A stretch of 64,000 bases of DNA from Gari tellinella. Lineage: Eukaryota > Mollusca > Bivalvia > Cardiida > Psammobiidae. The translations under genes and the position numbers were made by a program. The DNA lies in NCBI GenBank assembly GCA_922989275.2, contig OV277862.1, forward strand, positions 23,293,543 through 23,357,542, in the 5' to 3' direction. The notes under the pieces were generated by a model. The model was not told the origin of the DNA. It saw only the letters and a program-made list of their open reading frames with translations, and did not search any database. Shown piece by piece: positions 31,071 to 43,368 of the stretch. The stretch's first letter is position 1. Every line of letters begins with the position of its first letter.

Positions 31071-31267
31071 TATGATCAGTCCAAAAAAAAGTCTCAAGAA
31101 TCGTCATCGAATCTTAGTTTTTTTTTAGATATTTTCCATCGTTTTTCTATAGCGTTAGTAGACGGTATAGTTGTTGATGTTGCTTCTCTACACGGGCTCA
31201 GACTTAAACCCGAGCCGAATAATGTACTATCAATCGCTACCAGTGAAGTGCATTCGCTACAATATAA

Positions 31268-31368
31268 AAAGAGAGCGCCAGTAGGCGCGTGGGTAAAGGC
31301 GTTTCCTTTTTTTCATGTTTGTCTCCACAAGGAGGGTCACGGGTTCGAATCCCAACAGAGCTTCTTTT
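31268..31368 (+). pseudogene. tRNA-like module in family F element
   Basis: The A-box-like TAGGCGCGTGGGTAAAGGCG and B box GGGTTCGAATCCC are followed by a T run. The T-arm pairs only three base pairs and no acceptor stem can be formed, with a T-rich insert in the anticodon region. Not a tRNA gene; a possible Pol III promoter relic. Confidence 0.6.
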
Positions 31369-31519
31369 TTTTTTGAAATGCATTTTTTAACAGAATTTAT
31401 TATCCTAAACTAAATCTTACCCATTTATATTCAGCATTTGACATATATTTACAAATTACTATTTTTAATGCTAAATCAGGTTGCGAGCCTCTTTAAATGT
31501 ATTCCTCGTCTGAAGTAAA

Positions 31520-32031
31520 TAGTTTCATTTATATAATATGCAACATCAGAAAAACTATCTATATCCTAACAGATAGTAGCTTAAAGCAGGTTGAAACAAC
31601 TTTCAACCTGCTTTAAGTGGTCACCTGTCTTCATAACTAGAAATAAATTCATTAAATAGTGGTACATTGGGTTATTTTTTTCACGTCAATGACTCAATAT
31701 AAGTCTCAAGGACTCATTGTGTTATAGAATGTGCATCCGTAGGACTTATTCATCTTATTTCTAAACTTATCACTGGACACATCTACCAGAGTGCCAAGCA
31801 GTAACGGTGGCGGCATCATATTACAATCCAAACTGTCCGACACTCGTGTTAGCCCCTTCATTGCCTTACCCCGAGCGTAATGGTTACATGTATTTGTAAA
31901 CAGTTTGGATCCTAATCATACACTGTTTCACACTCATTTCTAAGGTCAAAAAACCTAAAATTTAAATTTGAGTAATAATAGCAGACGCAATTTGTTTACA
32001 ATTGATGATGTCGTGACTTTTAAGGGGTTAC
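31520..32031. repeat. Partial family C and a diverged complete family A MITE
   Basis: Family C piece at about 31523-31640. Family A copy at 31848-32031 with left GTTAGCCCCTTCATTGCCTT and right AAGGGGTTAC, a decayed hairpin (AAACAGTTTGGATCCTAATC without its partner arm) and the CAGACGCAATTTGTTTACAA tail. Confidence 0.55.
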
Positions 32032-32151
32032 AATAAATCTTCAGCATTGTCGGGTTCTTTTTCATTTTTTTGCTCTTTCGCTTATATGCAATTAATCTAA
32101 AAAGAAAAAACCCATCTTCTTACCTTTAATGTAAATAGAACATTTTTGCAG

Positions 32152-32339
32152 GCTGTGCAGCAGTGTGAAATCGCCTCCGAGTTATGAGATACGGACAATG
32201 AGGCGCTGTGACATCGAGAGTCTGTACGAGCTGACGTCAGAGAACGGCTGGAATATGGAGAAGGCCTATCTAGAACATGTCTTCAACACCGACCCGACGG
32301 GCCTTGTCGTGGTCGTGACGGACGATGGACACGTTATAG
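32152..32339 (+). CDS. Acetyltransferase exon, N-terminal GNAT half
   Basis: Acceptor TTTTTGCAG before 32152; donor GTATGT after 32339. The in-frame ATG at 32198 would cut off the first beta strand (SYEIR), so it is unlikely to be the true start. Confidence 0.8.
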
Positions 32340-34444
32340 GTATGTACCTGACATACACTTCACCATGCATTGACCTGGGATATGGTTGAAGACCCCTAAT
32401 GAGACCGGGCCAATATTGGTCAATATCGGTACTCTACGGAGAGCGAGCGGCCATTCTCGTCAAGTTAACTGTCGGGCCGTTGAGAACCATGCTAGGCCAG
32501 ACAATTTCAAACAATACCGGCCATTTTCGTCAACGCTTGTCTGACACTCAGTTCAACATTTCTTAAGTCAAAATACCTTAATTGAAAATTTTAGAAATAA
32601 AAGCAGACGACAATGGTATACAATTGATGACGTCACGGAGGTGAAGAGGATAAACAATTTGTTGATGAATAATCATTCAAAACTCAAAACAATTATTAGT
32701 TATGATCAGTTTAAATGTTTGCCAAGTGTGATTCCGAAAACATAAACTGCTTCAACATTTCAAATCTATATTGGAGACTGTTGCACATAACAATCGATCC
32801 CGATCTGTGGTCCGTGTTAGAAAACGTCGTACGACAAAAACGGCCGGAAGTCAAAACTTTAAAATACATCTAAGCTCTGATTTCTGATATAGCATAATCC
32901 TGTTTTGTGACCACTCTTTGTAATCATCTTTTCAAGATACATATGAGCCGTGTCATGACAAAACCTACCTTATTGCATTGGAACTTTAGAAGCGGCTGGC
33001 CTTGATCTATACAGCTTGCAATGCAATACGGCAGGTTTTGTTATGGCACGAGTTCATATACTATAACATATCAACTTTATTATGCTATTCCTTTATTATG
33101 TCATTAGAGGCTGCAATGACGGTATAAAGTATCTTAGAATCAGACTTACGACAATGTTTGTCGTACGGCGTTTAGTAAGACGGACCCCAGGTGCCCTGTC
33201 ACGCTACGGAGACAGTTCTTCTGCTGCATCGTTACTGAATGTAGCCCAACTTAAAAAGGAACTCTACTTTTCTATTGTGTTGCCAATATTTCACTCAAAG
33301 TTTTTGTTGTAATCATTGTTTTGTCGTGTCAGATTAACTAAGTGTTCCTAAATGAGCCTAAGATTAAGCAAGCATTTTGGCGAGCTTAATAACATTTTCT
33401 TTGCGCGTTTAGGAATATTTGATCTCATAAGACAACGGATACATGTATTCTGTATTCCTTTAAGACAACAAGCATCTGATTTATTTTCTCACACAACCAA
33501 AACAGTGTGTTTTCGCCGTTTCAATAACATTGTAATATATTGGTTTCCTGCGATTTAGCGATGTGGCCGTTCGTACACACGTTAAAAGACAGGATTTTTC
33601 TACTCGTTCAGCAAACAGTGGCTGCTCGGTAAGCCTTGCGGTCACTGGTTTCCTACCTTGTAATACACCCGTCCTATATCATGCAATGTCATACTATTAT
33701 TTAATTTATTGTTTATTTATGCTTGCTCTATCCACAGGCCACAATGGCATACTAGCTCACAGTGACGCTATCGCCTCATCAGGCATGAACGTCGTGAAGG
33801 AGGACTATCGCAAGTATGGTATTGGCAAGCAACTATTCCGCAAGGTCATGGACGTTATGCAGGAGAGAAATGTCGGAGGCACGTCACTTAGCAACAGAAT
33901 GACCTTCTATGCCCAGTTTGGCTGGACAATAAAGTCTTATACAATTCACTACAATGCTGGGCCTGTGAATACTGACTTCGTACAAGATGTACCTAAAGGC
34001 GACTTCGAAATTGTGCCATTCAAAGATATCAATATAACAGATTTCATTGATTACGATTCAGAACTACACACGGTACCTCGTGCTGTCTACATTTGTAACT
34101 GGGCATCTTGGGCTCAGGCTAATACATATGTTGCATTAAGAAGCGGGAGAGTGTGCGGGTATGGGGTTTTAAGGCCGTCTGATGTCGGGCACAGAATGAT
34201 GCCCCTGTACGCCGATGACACAGCCATTGCCAAGGCGCTGTTCTGTCGACTAGCCGAACATGTTCCTGACGGCGAACCAATTATTTTCGCACAACCAATA
34301 GAGAATGATGTTGCAAACAGCTTCATAGCTGCCAATAAGTTTACAACCTACTTGTCCATGACACGGTTATATAACAAGTGGAATATCCCTGTAGATACAA
34401 GACGGGTATACTCGGTGTCCTCCACAGAATATGGCATCGTGTGA
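32152..34444 (+). CDS. GNAT-family N-acetyltransferase (2 exons, 5' end unresolved)
   Basis: Exons 32152-32339 and 33738-34444 join in phase (G|GC makes Gly) into 297 residues ending TGA. The first GNAT half has YEIRTMRRCDIESLYELTSE and VVVVTDDGHVIG. Motif A is VVKEDYRKYGIGKQLF with the acetyl-CoA-binding R87-x-x-G90-x-G92. The C-terminal half (about 145-297) looks like the second acetyltransferase-like domain of YitH-type proteins (NDVANSFIAANKFTTYL near the end). This double layout of about 290-300 residues is common in invertebrates; it should transfer an acetyl group from acetyl-CoA to an unknown amine. No signal peptide is seen, so it is probably cytosolic. The frame is open upstream of the acceptor at 32152, so the start codon is probably in an earlier exon I did not find. 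Confidence 0.85.
32340..33737. other. Acetyltransferase intron
   Basis: Contains a truncated family G MITE (about 32383-32500) and the tail of a family A MITE (GATGACGTCACGGAGGTGAA near 32625). GCAATGCAATACGGCAGGTTTTGT at 33020 pairs loosely with ACAAAACCTACCTTATTGCATT at 32958. No exon recognised. Confidence 0.5.
33738..34444 (+). CDS. Acetyltransferase terminal exon
   Basis: Acceptor TATCCACAG before 33738, stop TGA 34442-34444. Contains the acetyl-CoA motif and the whole C-terminal half without interruption. A possible variant poly(A) hexamer AGTAAA lies about 40 nt after the stop. Confidence 0.85.
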
Positions 34445-35995
34445 TGTGAATCATCAAAACAGACAAACATTTAAGTATTCTACAGTAAAGAAGTCATGTG
34501 ACAGTTCTCGGTTTAATAGTCACGCTGCTCCGTCTCTACAACACCCATTCGGAAACAAATAGTTTGCGTCGGTGTTCGGAGGGAGTCGTTATTGGAGGGA
34601 AAAGATAACATCGTCACTGCCTTACTCCGAGTTCAATGGTTCAGTTTCAAGCAGTTCGGGTCTTGATCAGACGCTGCGTAAACGCAACGTCTGATCAGGA
34701 TCCAAACTGATTGACACTGATTTTGTCATAACTTAAGTCATTTTCCCTAATACATGTATTTAGATTTATAGCAGATGACGTCATGTCAGTGCAGGGGTTA
34801 AATATACTTGTCTTGTCTTGTGTGTGCAAATAATTGTTGTAAAAGGGAATGTTTTGTTCAGATGGTCGTTGTAGGGAGCGAGCACTGTATTATCTCTATC
34901 CAGGCTGTTCTCTCTTTGTCATATGTGATATACAGCTCTGACAGTGCCAAGAAGTGATCTATTAATTGACCAAGAAATATATTCAAATATATAGTTTAAT
35001 TTAGTACATATACACTACAGTAACCCGTTTATTACGACAACTAAATTGCGTTCATTATTAGGTGCATAAGGCAAGTGACTGCTTACAGCAAGGTGAACAT
35101 AAAACAGAAAGCTCCATTAGGAGTTTTCTTATTTGCTTTCACCTTGCTTTAACCATCAATTAGCCTTGTTTTTAGTGGTTAGCTATTGAGGTTTTACTAT
35201 ATATTGGTGTAAAGTTTACTGTTATTGTGGTCAATGAACCTTAGTGTGTCAATAGCATAGAAATGTGGTGTCCTTGTGCAACATTTGCTTATATACAGAT
35301 AATTAATGCAGCACAGAAGTTGTATCAGGGTTATTTTATTGGATTCTTTTAAACAATGCTCCCTAATTAAACTATTCTTTGCTTTATCCAGAGTAAAATG
35401 ATTATTTGCAAACAGTTTGGTTCCTGATCAGGAGTCGCTTTACGTGGTGTCTGATCAGGAAGCAAATTGTTTGACACTCATTTCGATACATGTATTTCTC
35501 AACTCAAAATACCTCAAATTGAAATTGAGATTTAGAAGCATACAGTAATTGTTTCAAGCAGCCAGATGACGTCATTACAGTGAAGAAGGTACAGATGCTG
35601 AAACAACGATCTTGCCAACAACAAAATTTAAGTAGACGACAATGAAACGGTGAAGGAGTAAAAAATCTCACACATATTTGGCAGTGAAAGGGTTAACCGA
35701 ATGATATTTATGATGTTATAATTTCTGGCATTTACCATGCATCAGTTGGTTGTGCACCTTTGACTTTAAATAGACCCGGCTGCGATTCGACACATCTAGG
35801 CGACACTATGTACGCCGTTTTCTTTTTAATCGGGTCTGTAAAATACTTAATAGTAAAATTTCTTAAGCAACACTCTAACATCCATTGTCGGTCGTTTACA
35901 ACTGGCTGTTCAGAAGCTTTCTCCATTGATTTTACCCCGGTGTAATTAAGAATATTGCCCCATGGAATACTGACCTTCGGGCTACTTTTTAGCTC
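34445..35995. other. Intergenic with family A and B MITEs
   Basis: Family A MITE at about 34612-34800 (CACTGCCTTACTCCGAG start, hairpin 34649-34712, tail GATGACGTCATGTCAGTGCA then GGGGTTAA). Family B at 35017-35200. Second family A at 35387-35590 (hairpin 35408-35473). Nothing coding recognised. Confidence 0.55.
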
Positions 35996-38330
35996 GCCGG
36001 ACTGTGTCCAAGAGCTTATGTTGTCACCCAGTCGTTGGTGTTCGCGTTAGCAGTTTCAAGAAAATGCTTATAACTCATATGTCCCTTGAGATATTGCTTT
36101 CATATTTTGTATGTATGTGTGTATACGGACAAGACCTTTCCATGCACACAAAAGGTTAGACCCCTGTGACCTTGACCTTGAACTTACGGCCCACGTTTAG
36201 GTTTCGAAATCGGCGTTTTGGTTTTGAAAAATGCCTATAACTCCTATGTTCATTGAGATATTTCTTTAGATCTAATATTTGGCATGCATATGTAAGTAAG
36301 TAAGTAAGTAAATATTTTATTTTTGTGACATGTGCATAGTACAATAAGTTATTAACAAAACGTTGTTCAAATACAAACAATTTGCACCCGGGCCAGTGGG
36401 CCTATAAGTCACCACAATTTAAACATAAAACTTAATGTCTTGCACATGTATATGGACAATACCTCTTCATGCATACAAAATGATCAGCCAAGTGACCTTG
36501 ACCTTGAACTGAGGGCCCGCGTTTAGGTTTTGAAATCTACGTTTAGGTTTCGAAAAATGCTTATAACTACTATGTCCACTGAGATATCCCTTTCGTATCT
36601 GGTATGCATTATAGGAATAAACAACATAGTTTTGACGTTCATGACGGTATGACTACATTAGCTTCGCAGGGGGTAAATTCCGTAAACGCCCGAAGGGCGT
36701 TTTCGATAAATTTACCCCCCGAAGCTAATGTAGTCATACCGTCATGAGCGGCAAAGAGATGTTGTTTATTCCTTATATTTATATTTTCTGTCTTGTCAAT
36801 TTAATGTGTTTATTGGCCAGATTTGTTATTCTGTATAAGAATTTATCATATACCGGTCAAAGAGGTTTGATAGATGTAATGTCGATGTAATAGCCATTCC
36901 AGTTTCTAAATATGGTGAGAAAGTAGTCTCAACTACATGTACTGTAACTGTATTAAAAATTCAGGATTTTTTCCAGTAAACTTTCTCTCTGTGAATGAAA
37001 ATGACTTACAAGGCAAACAAATAACAGTGCAACTTGAATATCTATTGCCAAAGCACATTCTAAAATTACAGGTCGCGGTTGTTTTCTTAACCCATTTACA
37101 CACATAGCAACGCGATGGCAACGACCTATAGGTCTGTATCACTCCGCTAGTGTCATATTACCGTCGACCAATGGGAGCTTAGTGTTAAGTGCCCGATGTA
37201 GTCTATTTGAAGAAGTCCACGGATAGCACGGAGGAAATCCGAACTGGTTAAATCCAGATTCGAAATGTAGGTTCATCGGCAGATGACTGCATATTTTTTA
37301 ATAGGATTACATAAGGACTTTACAGGTTGAATGTAAATATGTGTGTATGGACAAGATCTCACTATGCACACAAACCTCTTCATGCATGCAAAAGTATCAG
37401 CCTAGTGACCTTGACCTTGAACTGCGGGCCCGCGTTTAGGTTTTGAAATCTACGTTTAGGTTTCGAAAAATGCTTATAACTCCTATGTTCACTGAGATAT
37501 CCCTTTCGTATCTGGTATGCATGTGTGTATGGACAAGACCTCACCATGTACACACACATTTTTACCCAAGTGACCATGACCTTGAAAATAGGACCCAGGT
37601 TTAGGTTTCAAAATCTGTGTTTAGGTTGCTCAAAATGCCTTTAACTTCTATGTCCATTTAGGTATTGCTTTCATATTTGGTATGTGTATGTATATAGACT
37701 ATACGTTTCCATGCATACAAAAAAGTTTGACCCCTGTGACTTTGACCTTGAAGTTTGGGTCAGCGTTTTGGTTTCCAAATCTGTGTTTAGGTTCCGAAAA
37801 AATGCCTATAACTTCTATGTTCATTGAGCTATTCTTTTCATATTTGATATGCATATGTATATGGACAATACCTTTTCAAGCATTCAAAATTGTTCAACTT
37901 AGTGACCTGGACCTTGAACTTAGGGCCAGCGTTTAGATAACATCTGTGTGAAGGTTTCGGAAAATGCTTATAACTCCCATGTCCCTCGAGATATTGCTTT
38001 TATATCTGTTATACATGTGATTATGGACAAAAACTTAACATGCACACACATATTTTTACCCAAGTGACATTGACCTTGAAGTTAGGGTCCGCATTTAGGT
38101 TTCAAAATTTGCATTTAGATTTCACAAAATGCCTATAACTACTATGTCCATTAAGATACTCCTTTCATATTGTGTTCGCATATCTATATGGGCAAGATCT
38201 TTCCTTGCCTTATTTTTTTTTAACCAAATGACCTTGACCTTGAAACTAGGGCCCATACTTATAAGTTAACTTCCTAAATGTGCTGAAGGAGAGCTTTGTT
38301 GTCTCTCTGACAACACTCGTTTATTAATTG
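35996..38330. repeat. Tandem repeat array, unit about 190 bp, with TGACCTTGACCTTGAA
   Basis: At least eight diverged units. Each has TGACC-TTGACCTTGAA, a GGGCCCGCGTTTAGGTTTCG-like part, AATGCCTATAACTCCTATGT and CATTGAGATAT. Units begin near 36060, 36540, 37450, 37620, 37800, 37960 and 38130. It is interrupted at 36612-36776 by a hairpin MITE and by about 500 bp of unrelated DNA up to 37330, with an AAGTAAGTAAGTAAGTAA microsatellite at 36294-36311. Confidence 0.7.
36612..36776. mobile_element. Hairpin MITE, AGGAATAAACAAC ends
   Basis: AGGAATAAACAACATAG at the left and TGTTGTTTATTCCTT at the right; inner arms GACGGTATGACTACATTAGC TTCG / CGAAGCTAATGTAGTCATAC CGTC and GGGGGTAAATT / AATTTACCCCCC, with CGCCCGAAGGGCG at the centre. 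Nearly a perfect palindrome. Confidence 0.7.
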
Positions 38331-39540
38331 TGAAACCCCAGCACCAGCCTCCGTTAAAGCATTTATGACTCCCCGGTCATAATACTACGACCCATGCACA
38401 GGAAGAAAACTAACATCTCATGAAGAATCATGTCCTCAATAGCGACCCCCAAGTTTTTGCGTTACAATATATCGTCATTCTGTACAAGTATATAAAAGTT
38501 GATGAAATTCTGTTTAGAAATGAAATAGCTAGAGTGATGACAAACGGCCCACTACGTATGAATATAAGTACAGTGCTCCCTCCCTACAACGACCCTCCCA
38601 ACAACGACTCCCCCCTTACAAAGATCCTTGCCACATTTCCCTAAACAAGACATTTATGTCAAACCATTCCATGGCTGAAATACCGTCTGCTTAATTTTTC
38701 GTCTTCTGTTATTTTTCTCAAAGTTACGTATCAGTGGACATTTTTTATATAAAAAAATATACTGGAACTTTTGTTACACGGGAATAATAAACTTATTTTG
38801 GTGCAAAAATAACAATCAAATTACTATTCAATTTTATTCAATAAAAGAAATATAAGTCAATACAAGATGAAAGAGTACAAAAACATATATGGTTAGAATT
38901 CCCACAAAGATAAAAAAATTCAAAGCAGGCTTAAACCTTCCCTTGTTTTAACCTCTACAGTGCTTAACTCTTTGCATGCTGGGTAATGTTTCCTCTGCAA
39001 CAATTGTCCTCTGCTACTGTTAAACAATAGTGTCTTGAAGGCCCTGATATCGCTCACCTGTTGTAATGGAGCCTGATGGCTTTACCTTTGAGTTTCACCC
39101 ATATAGATCTTAATCCATTCAATTTTGTAGACTACAGAGTGTAAACAATGTTGGAATACAACATATTCTAGTATTGCTGAGTATACCAAGGTATATCAAG
39201 TATACCTCCTGACACAATAAAACACTTGTATGAATTAATTATTTCGATTCTAACACTTCATTGTAACCACAATATGCACCGAGGCAATGGCGCTACTTTT
39301 TTTTGGAAGCCATATTACATCAGTAACGTTACATTTTAGCCATTACAGCGTGTGCGTGTTTTATTGTGAATTCAAACACAGTTGCGCCCATCTTTGTTGG
39401 TGAGCTTGAGTTGTGTTAGAATTCATGTTTAATCATACAGGTATCAAAGAAAAGTCGCAGCTAAATGCAAGAGGATATGAAAGGATGTTGAAAGAGAATA
39501 TAAAAGTGATAAAAATCTTCTTTACTAAAATATTATTAAC
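38331..39540. other. Intergenic; truncated P-type element
   Basis: Holds a fragment of the terminal-hairpin family at about 39030-39250 (GAAGGCCCTGATATCGCTCA CCTG start without a recognisable right end). Otherwise AT-rich with no exon seen. Confidence 0.45.
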
Positions 39541-41330
39541 CCATTACCCCTTAGCCTATTTCTATTATTGAAGATAGTTGACCACTTAAGGGTGTATCAA
39601 ACCCATAAGCTATTTTTTCAAAGTATTAAACTTTTTTTTATCATTGTTTTTTTGGAAGAGCTATTTATGATGAATTAAAAAATGGAAAAAAAATATGGTG
39701 GTGTCCTTTTTTTGAGCTACAGCGATTTGAAAAAGGTCTGTCAAATTTGGAATTGTTTTTCAAACTTTACCCATTTAGAGTACAAACCTCAGTAAAATCT
39801 ATTTCAAAACAAAACAAACAAGGTAGTTTGGGGTTTCTTTATTTATTTCATGTCTATGGTGGTATTTTCACATATAGAAACCAAATTTAGACAAAGCAGG
39901 CACCAGGTTTGAACAATATCGATCCTTGAATATCAAAAATATGCTTTTTATAGGGCATGATTTTATTAGATTTTTATTTTATGAAAAAAGTATAAGCGGG
40001 CTGTTTGAAAAGGACAAAATAAGAAAGAGTGGGTGGGGTAAATTTTACATGGCCGTAGAGTCAAAAGTTATTCACCAAAATGTACACTTTTTGTATTTTT
40101 TCATTCATCTTAAATAGCTCTTCAATACAAAACCATCATAGAGTGTTTTCATATACTTTGAAATTTTTCCAAATTCATGACTTTCATACACCCTTAAGGG
40201 TGCATCAATGTCATGACTTTGGGAACTTTTCAAAGTATATGAAAACACTCTATGATGGTTTTGTATTGAAGAGCTATTTAAGATGAATGAAAAAATAGAA
40301 AAAGTGTACATTTTGGTGAACAACAGTTGGCTCTACGGCCATGTAAAATTTACCCCACCCACTTCCTCTTATTTTGTCCTTTTCAAACAGCCCGCTTCAA
40401 TAAAATCCATTTTAAATGAAAACAAATATGATAATTTGGTTTTGTGTTATTTATTTCCTATCTATGGTAGTATTTCTTCATACAAAAACTAATTTAAGAA
40501 AAAAATGGCACCAAATGTGAAATTTATAAAGCTCTAAATATCATCGATATGGTACTTTTTTGTAAATTTTGTAAGGGGAGATAACTCTTTTTACTTTAAT
40601 AACTCAAAATTTTCAACACTGACCTTTCAATTTCTTTTCATAATTTGAACTGCCTTAGCATGGGCTTTCATCTGGTAGAATATAAGAAAAAGTTAAATAC
40701 TAGAACTATTTCATTTTCAAACTTTTTTACTTTTTTTCATAAAATAAAAAATCTAATAAAATCATGCCCTATACAAAGCATATTTTTGATATTCAAGGAT
40801 CGATATTGTTCAAACCTGGTGCCTGCTTTGTCTAAATTTGGTTTCTATATGTGAAAATACCACTATAGACAAGAAATAAATAATGGACACTCAAATTATC
40901 ATGTTTGTTTTGTTTCGAAATAAATTTTACTGAAGCTTGTACCCTGAATGGGTAAAATTTGAAAAAAAAAAGTCCAAATTTGACATATCTTTTTCAAATC
41001 GCTGTAGCTCAAAAACAATGACACCACCATATATTTTTTTTTCATTTTTTTATTCATCATAAACAGCTCTTCCAAAAAAACAATGTTAGAAAAAAAGTTA
41101 AATACTTTGAAAAATTGGCTTATGACATTGATACACCCTGAAAGCAGTTTGCAAGTTCAACCTATTGGCACATTCTGCTTTATTTTCAGCCTGCTTTAAG
41201 TTTCAAACTGCTGTGACAGCTTATATATTTTGTAGGTGCATATTCATAACTGCATAAAATTGTAACTATTTTCTTCAATACATGAATACATTAAAGGCAT
41301 ATTATGTAATAAGCTATAAAATGATGTCAA
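39540..41330. mobile_element. Family C MITE split by the TTAA palindrome
   Basis: The left half 39540-39589 ends ...GTTGACCACTTAA and the right half resumes at 41139 with TGAAAGCAGTTTGCAAG. In unbroken copies this site reads CCACTTAAAGCAGGTTG, so the insertion hit the TTAA. Confidence 0.7.
39586..41142. mobile_element. Two inverted TTAA-flanked elements forming a 1.55-kb near-palindrome
   Basis: TTAA at 39586-39589, TTAA at 40194-40197 and TGAA (decayed TTAA) at 41139-41142 bound two units, 39590-40193 (604 bp) and 40198-41138 (941 bp). Ends are GGGTGTATCAAAC, ...CATACACCC, GGGTGCATCAATGTCATGAC and CATTGATACACCC. Unit 2 is unit 1 in reverse plus about 340 bp (about 40400-40740). CACCCTTAAGGGTG is the centre. 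No transposase frame. The TTAA target suggests a piggyBac- or Kolobok-type source enzyme. Confidence 0.8.
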
Positions 41331-41682
41331 TTCTAATATTAAAACAATTATAAACATAATATATGCAAAAGCTAAAATCTCAAGTTGAAAAAAAACTACA
41401 ACATCAAGAAATTATTGTAAAATATTAACAGTAAATAAGACGATGTTCTTTCACAACAAGTCTGTTTATTATATACCTAATGATTTATAGAGATTTCTCA
41501 GTACATGTATGTGTTACAGTTGATATCATCACTATAGTGATTATATCACTTTTGCATTGACAATATCAATTTTGTGATGTAATGTCACAATATCTTTCGT
41601 GACGTCCCGCGTAAACAAATAATTTTATGTGTTTTGTCTGTAAAAATGTCATTAAAATGTATTTAATAAACAGAATAATCAA

Positions 41683-42143
41683 TCTCTTTGGATTGATATC
41701 AAAAATATATCACTCAAATTGGTTGTTATCCGTTAAAAAACTCGTCCTGCAGACTCATCTTTTAATCAGATAACAACCCATTCTCGTGATATATTTTTCA
41801 TATCAATCAAAAGGAATTGATTATCCTCTATTTATGAATAAATAATTATATCCATTGCAAACAGTCAGTTTAGACACTGGGTGTTTGGATCACTAAGATT
41901 AAAATAGCCACTCGGATCAAAATATATCATCAACATTTTCAAAAGGCTGCAATCTTCTACATTTTATTGTATTGTCTTTAGTAGTGTTTAACATCTGTCA
42001 TCAGTCCATGTTTAAAACAAGCTGATCTCAAACCAGTCTAGAATTTAAATGCTATTAAGCAAGCCTTGGTAAGTTTAATTACTTTTCTATTCTAGACGAA
42101 GTTGAGATCAGCTTGTCTTAAACATCGACAAGTGACAGATTAT
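41683..42143. repeat. Two inverted repeats
   Basis: 41683-41822: ATCTCTTTGGATTGATAT CAAAAATATATC / GATATATTTTTCATATCAATC with GGTTGTTATC / GATAACAACC inside. 41995-42140: CATCTGTCATCAGTCCATGTTT / AAACATCGACAAGTGACAGAT and AAGCTGATCTCAAACCAGTC / ACGAAGTTGAGATCAGCTTG inside. Diverged MITEs of unnamed families. Confidence 0.6.
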
Positions 42144-43180
42144 TTTTCTCACATAATCAACAATTCAAGCTATTTTTTAAAGCAATAGACTTTTTTTTAA
42201 TCCCGGTGATGTCGAAAGGCCTTTATAAATAGTGACGTTAAATTGATCTCACACATGTTGGAGACAAGACTATTCACAATCGCAGTTCCTTATTGAAAAC
42301 AGGTTTAGTTATGTGAGAAAAGAATTTTTATTCTGTGTTTCCTATCTCATTTTCAACAAATATTTCTAAAATGTTTAGAAAGAACCACTGATATTTTAAG
42401 CGGCATCCCTCATTTCTAAGATAATAATTTTCAAAATACCTAATTAAGCATCAAACTTTTTGTCCGTGTAATCTCTCCTCTCCCCTATTATATTTCCATG
42501 TTTCTGACATGACTGAGTTATTTTTGGAACAGAATAGTATTTAATGGTAAATGAGTAACAAGGTAACATCGGATATATATATTGGTACACTTTCTACTTG
42601 AGTTGATTATGTCCTGGTGCAGCACGAGACCGCTGAGCTAAATATTCTGATACAATGTACTTTATTGTACTTCCCAATAAACACATTTATGCTGAAACTG
42701 TTATTTCCATTGAAAACAGGTTGGAGCTAGATAAGAAGACGGGTAACCTGGTGTCTGATCAGCTCCAACCTGTTTGCCACTCAGATTAAAAGAAAGTCAA
42801 AACTTCTTAACAATATTTGTCTACATTTTTAGAGCATTGCATTGCGTTTAAACGGGGAAAAATCTTCTGTACTGTTCATTACGTGCAACAAATACAGCTA
42901 TCTGTATCCCTAGCTGGCTGTACGGAAATCATCAATCCTATTTTCAGTTTAAGAATGTTCCAATCTGAAAATAACTCGGCCAGGGCAGAAGATAACACTA
43001 ATACAATTTACAAACGTATTGTGATTCATAGATCCCGTGCATATTGTATGTTTGTTTCAAATGTCAATCACAAACAAAACCCTCATAATTCCCAATGTTT
43101 AGCTACACATCTACTGTGTGAGCCACAACCATTCAGACAGGAGTTTTGTATTTCAGAGCCTACAGCTGCAACATAGCAGT
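42144..43180. other. Intergenic; one family A hairpin
   Basis: Family A core at 42712-42778 (AAAACAGGTTGGAGCTAGA arm). The stretch 42815-43176 has a 119-codon plus frame that matches no family I know and lacks supporting splice sites. Left unassigned. Confidence 0.45.
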
Positions 43181-43368
43181 GCTCCAGATAAGAGGAAGTA
43201 AACGGAATAAATCTAACATTTTCTCGCTCATTACAGCACCAAGTCCTATGGTGTTGATACTCATTAGAATTGTCTCGAAGAGACAATTCTAATGAGTAGT
43301 GACACTATAGGGTTTAAATGCAGAAATAAAGATTTTAGATTTTTGAAATACCCCCCCATATCTGGAGC
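43181..43368. mobile_element. Family D hairpin MITE
   Basis: GCTCCAGATAAGAGGAAGTA at the left and ATATCTGGAGC at the right; the centre is a perfect palindrome ACTCATTAGAATTGTCTCGA GAGACAATTCTAATGAGT type (43259-43297). Other copies: about 44520-44705, 45820-45947 continuing at 46663-46710, and 48986-49170. Confidence 0.7.

Larger units (their letters stand above)
29293..31496. mobile_element. Family F element, second copy, interrupted
   Basis: TTTAAAGGGACTCGCAACC at the left and GGTTGCGAGCCTCTTTAAA at the right. The flanking halves match 19205-19645 (GGATGGTGTA, AGATATTTTCCATCG, TTATCCTAAACTAA, AATGCTAAATC). 29388-31070 is a later insertion. The tRNA-like core is at 31268-31368. Confidence 0.7.

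Noticed and set aside
31268..31368. tRNA gene (B box GGTTCGAATCC)
   Set aside because: No acceptor stem, poor T-stem and abnormal anticodon region. The same applies to 19474-19560, 60610-60705 and 62112-62206; all are embedded in repeats.
36156..38290. Coding potential of HRSYRHFSKPKRRF-like peptides on the minus strand
   Set aside because: Recurring peptide reflects the 190-bp tandem repeat, with stops in every unit.
39926..40854. Short mirrored frames in the palindrome
   Set aside because: The same AT-rich sequence read from both arms; no transposase motif such as a DDD/DDE triad could be found.
42817..43176. 119-codon plus frame
   Set aside because: No domain, no good splice borders, and its end runs to the edge of a family D MITE; kept as unassigned.
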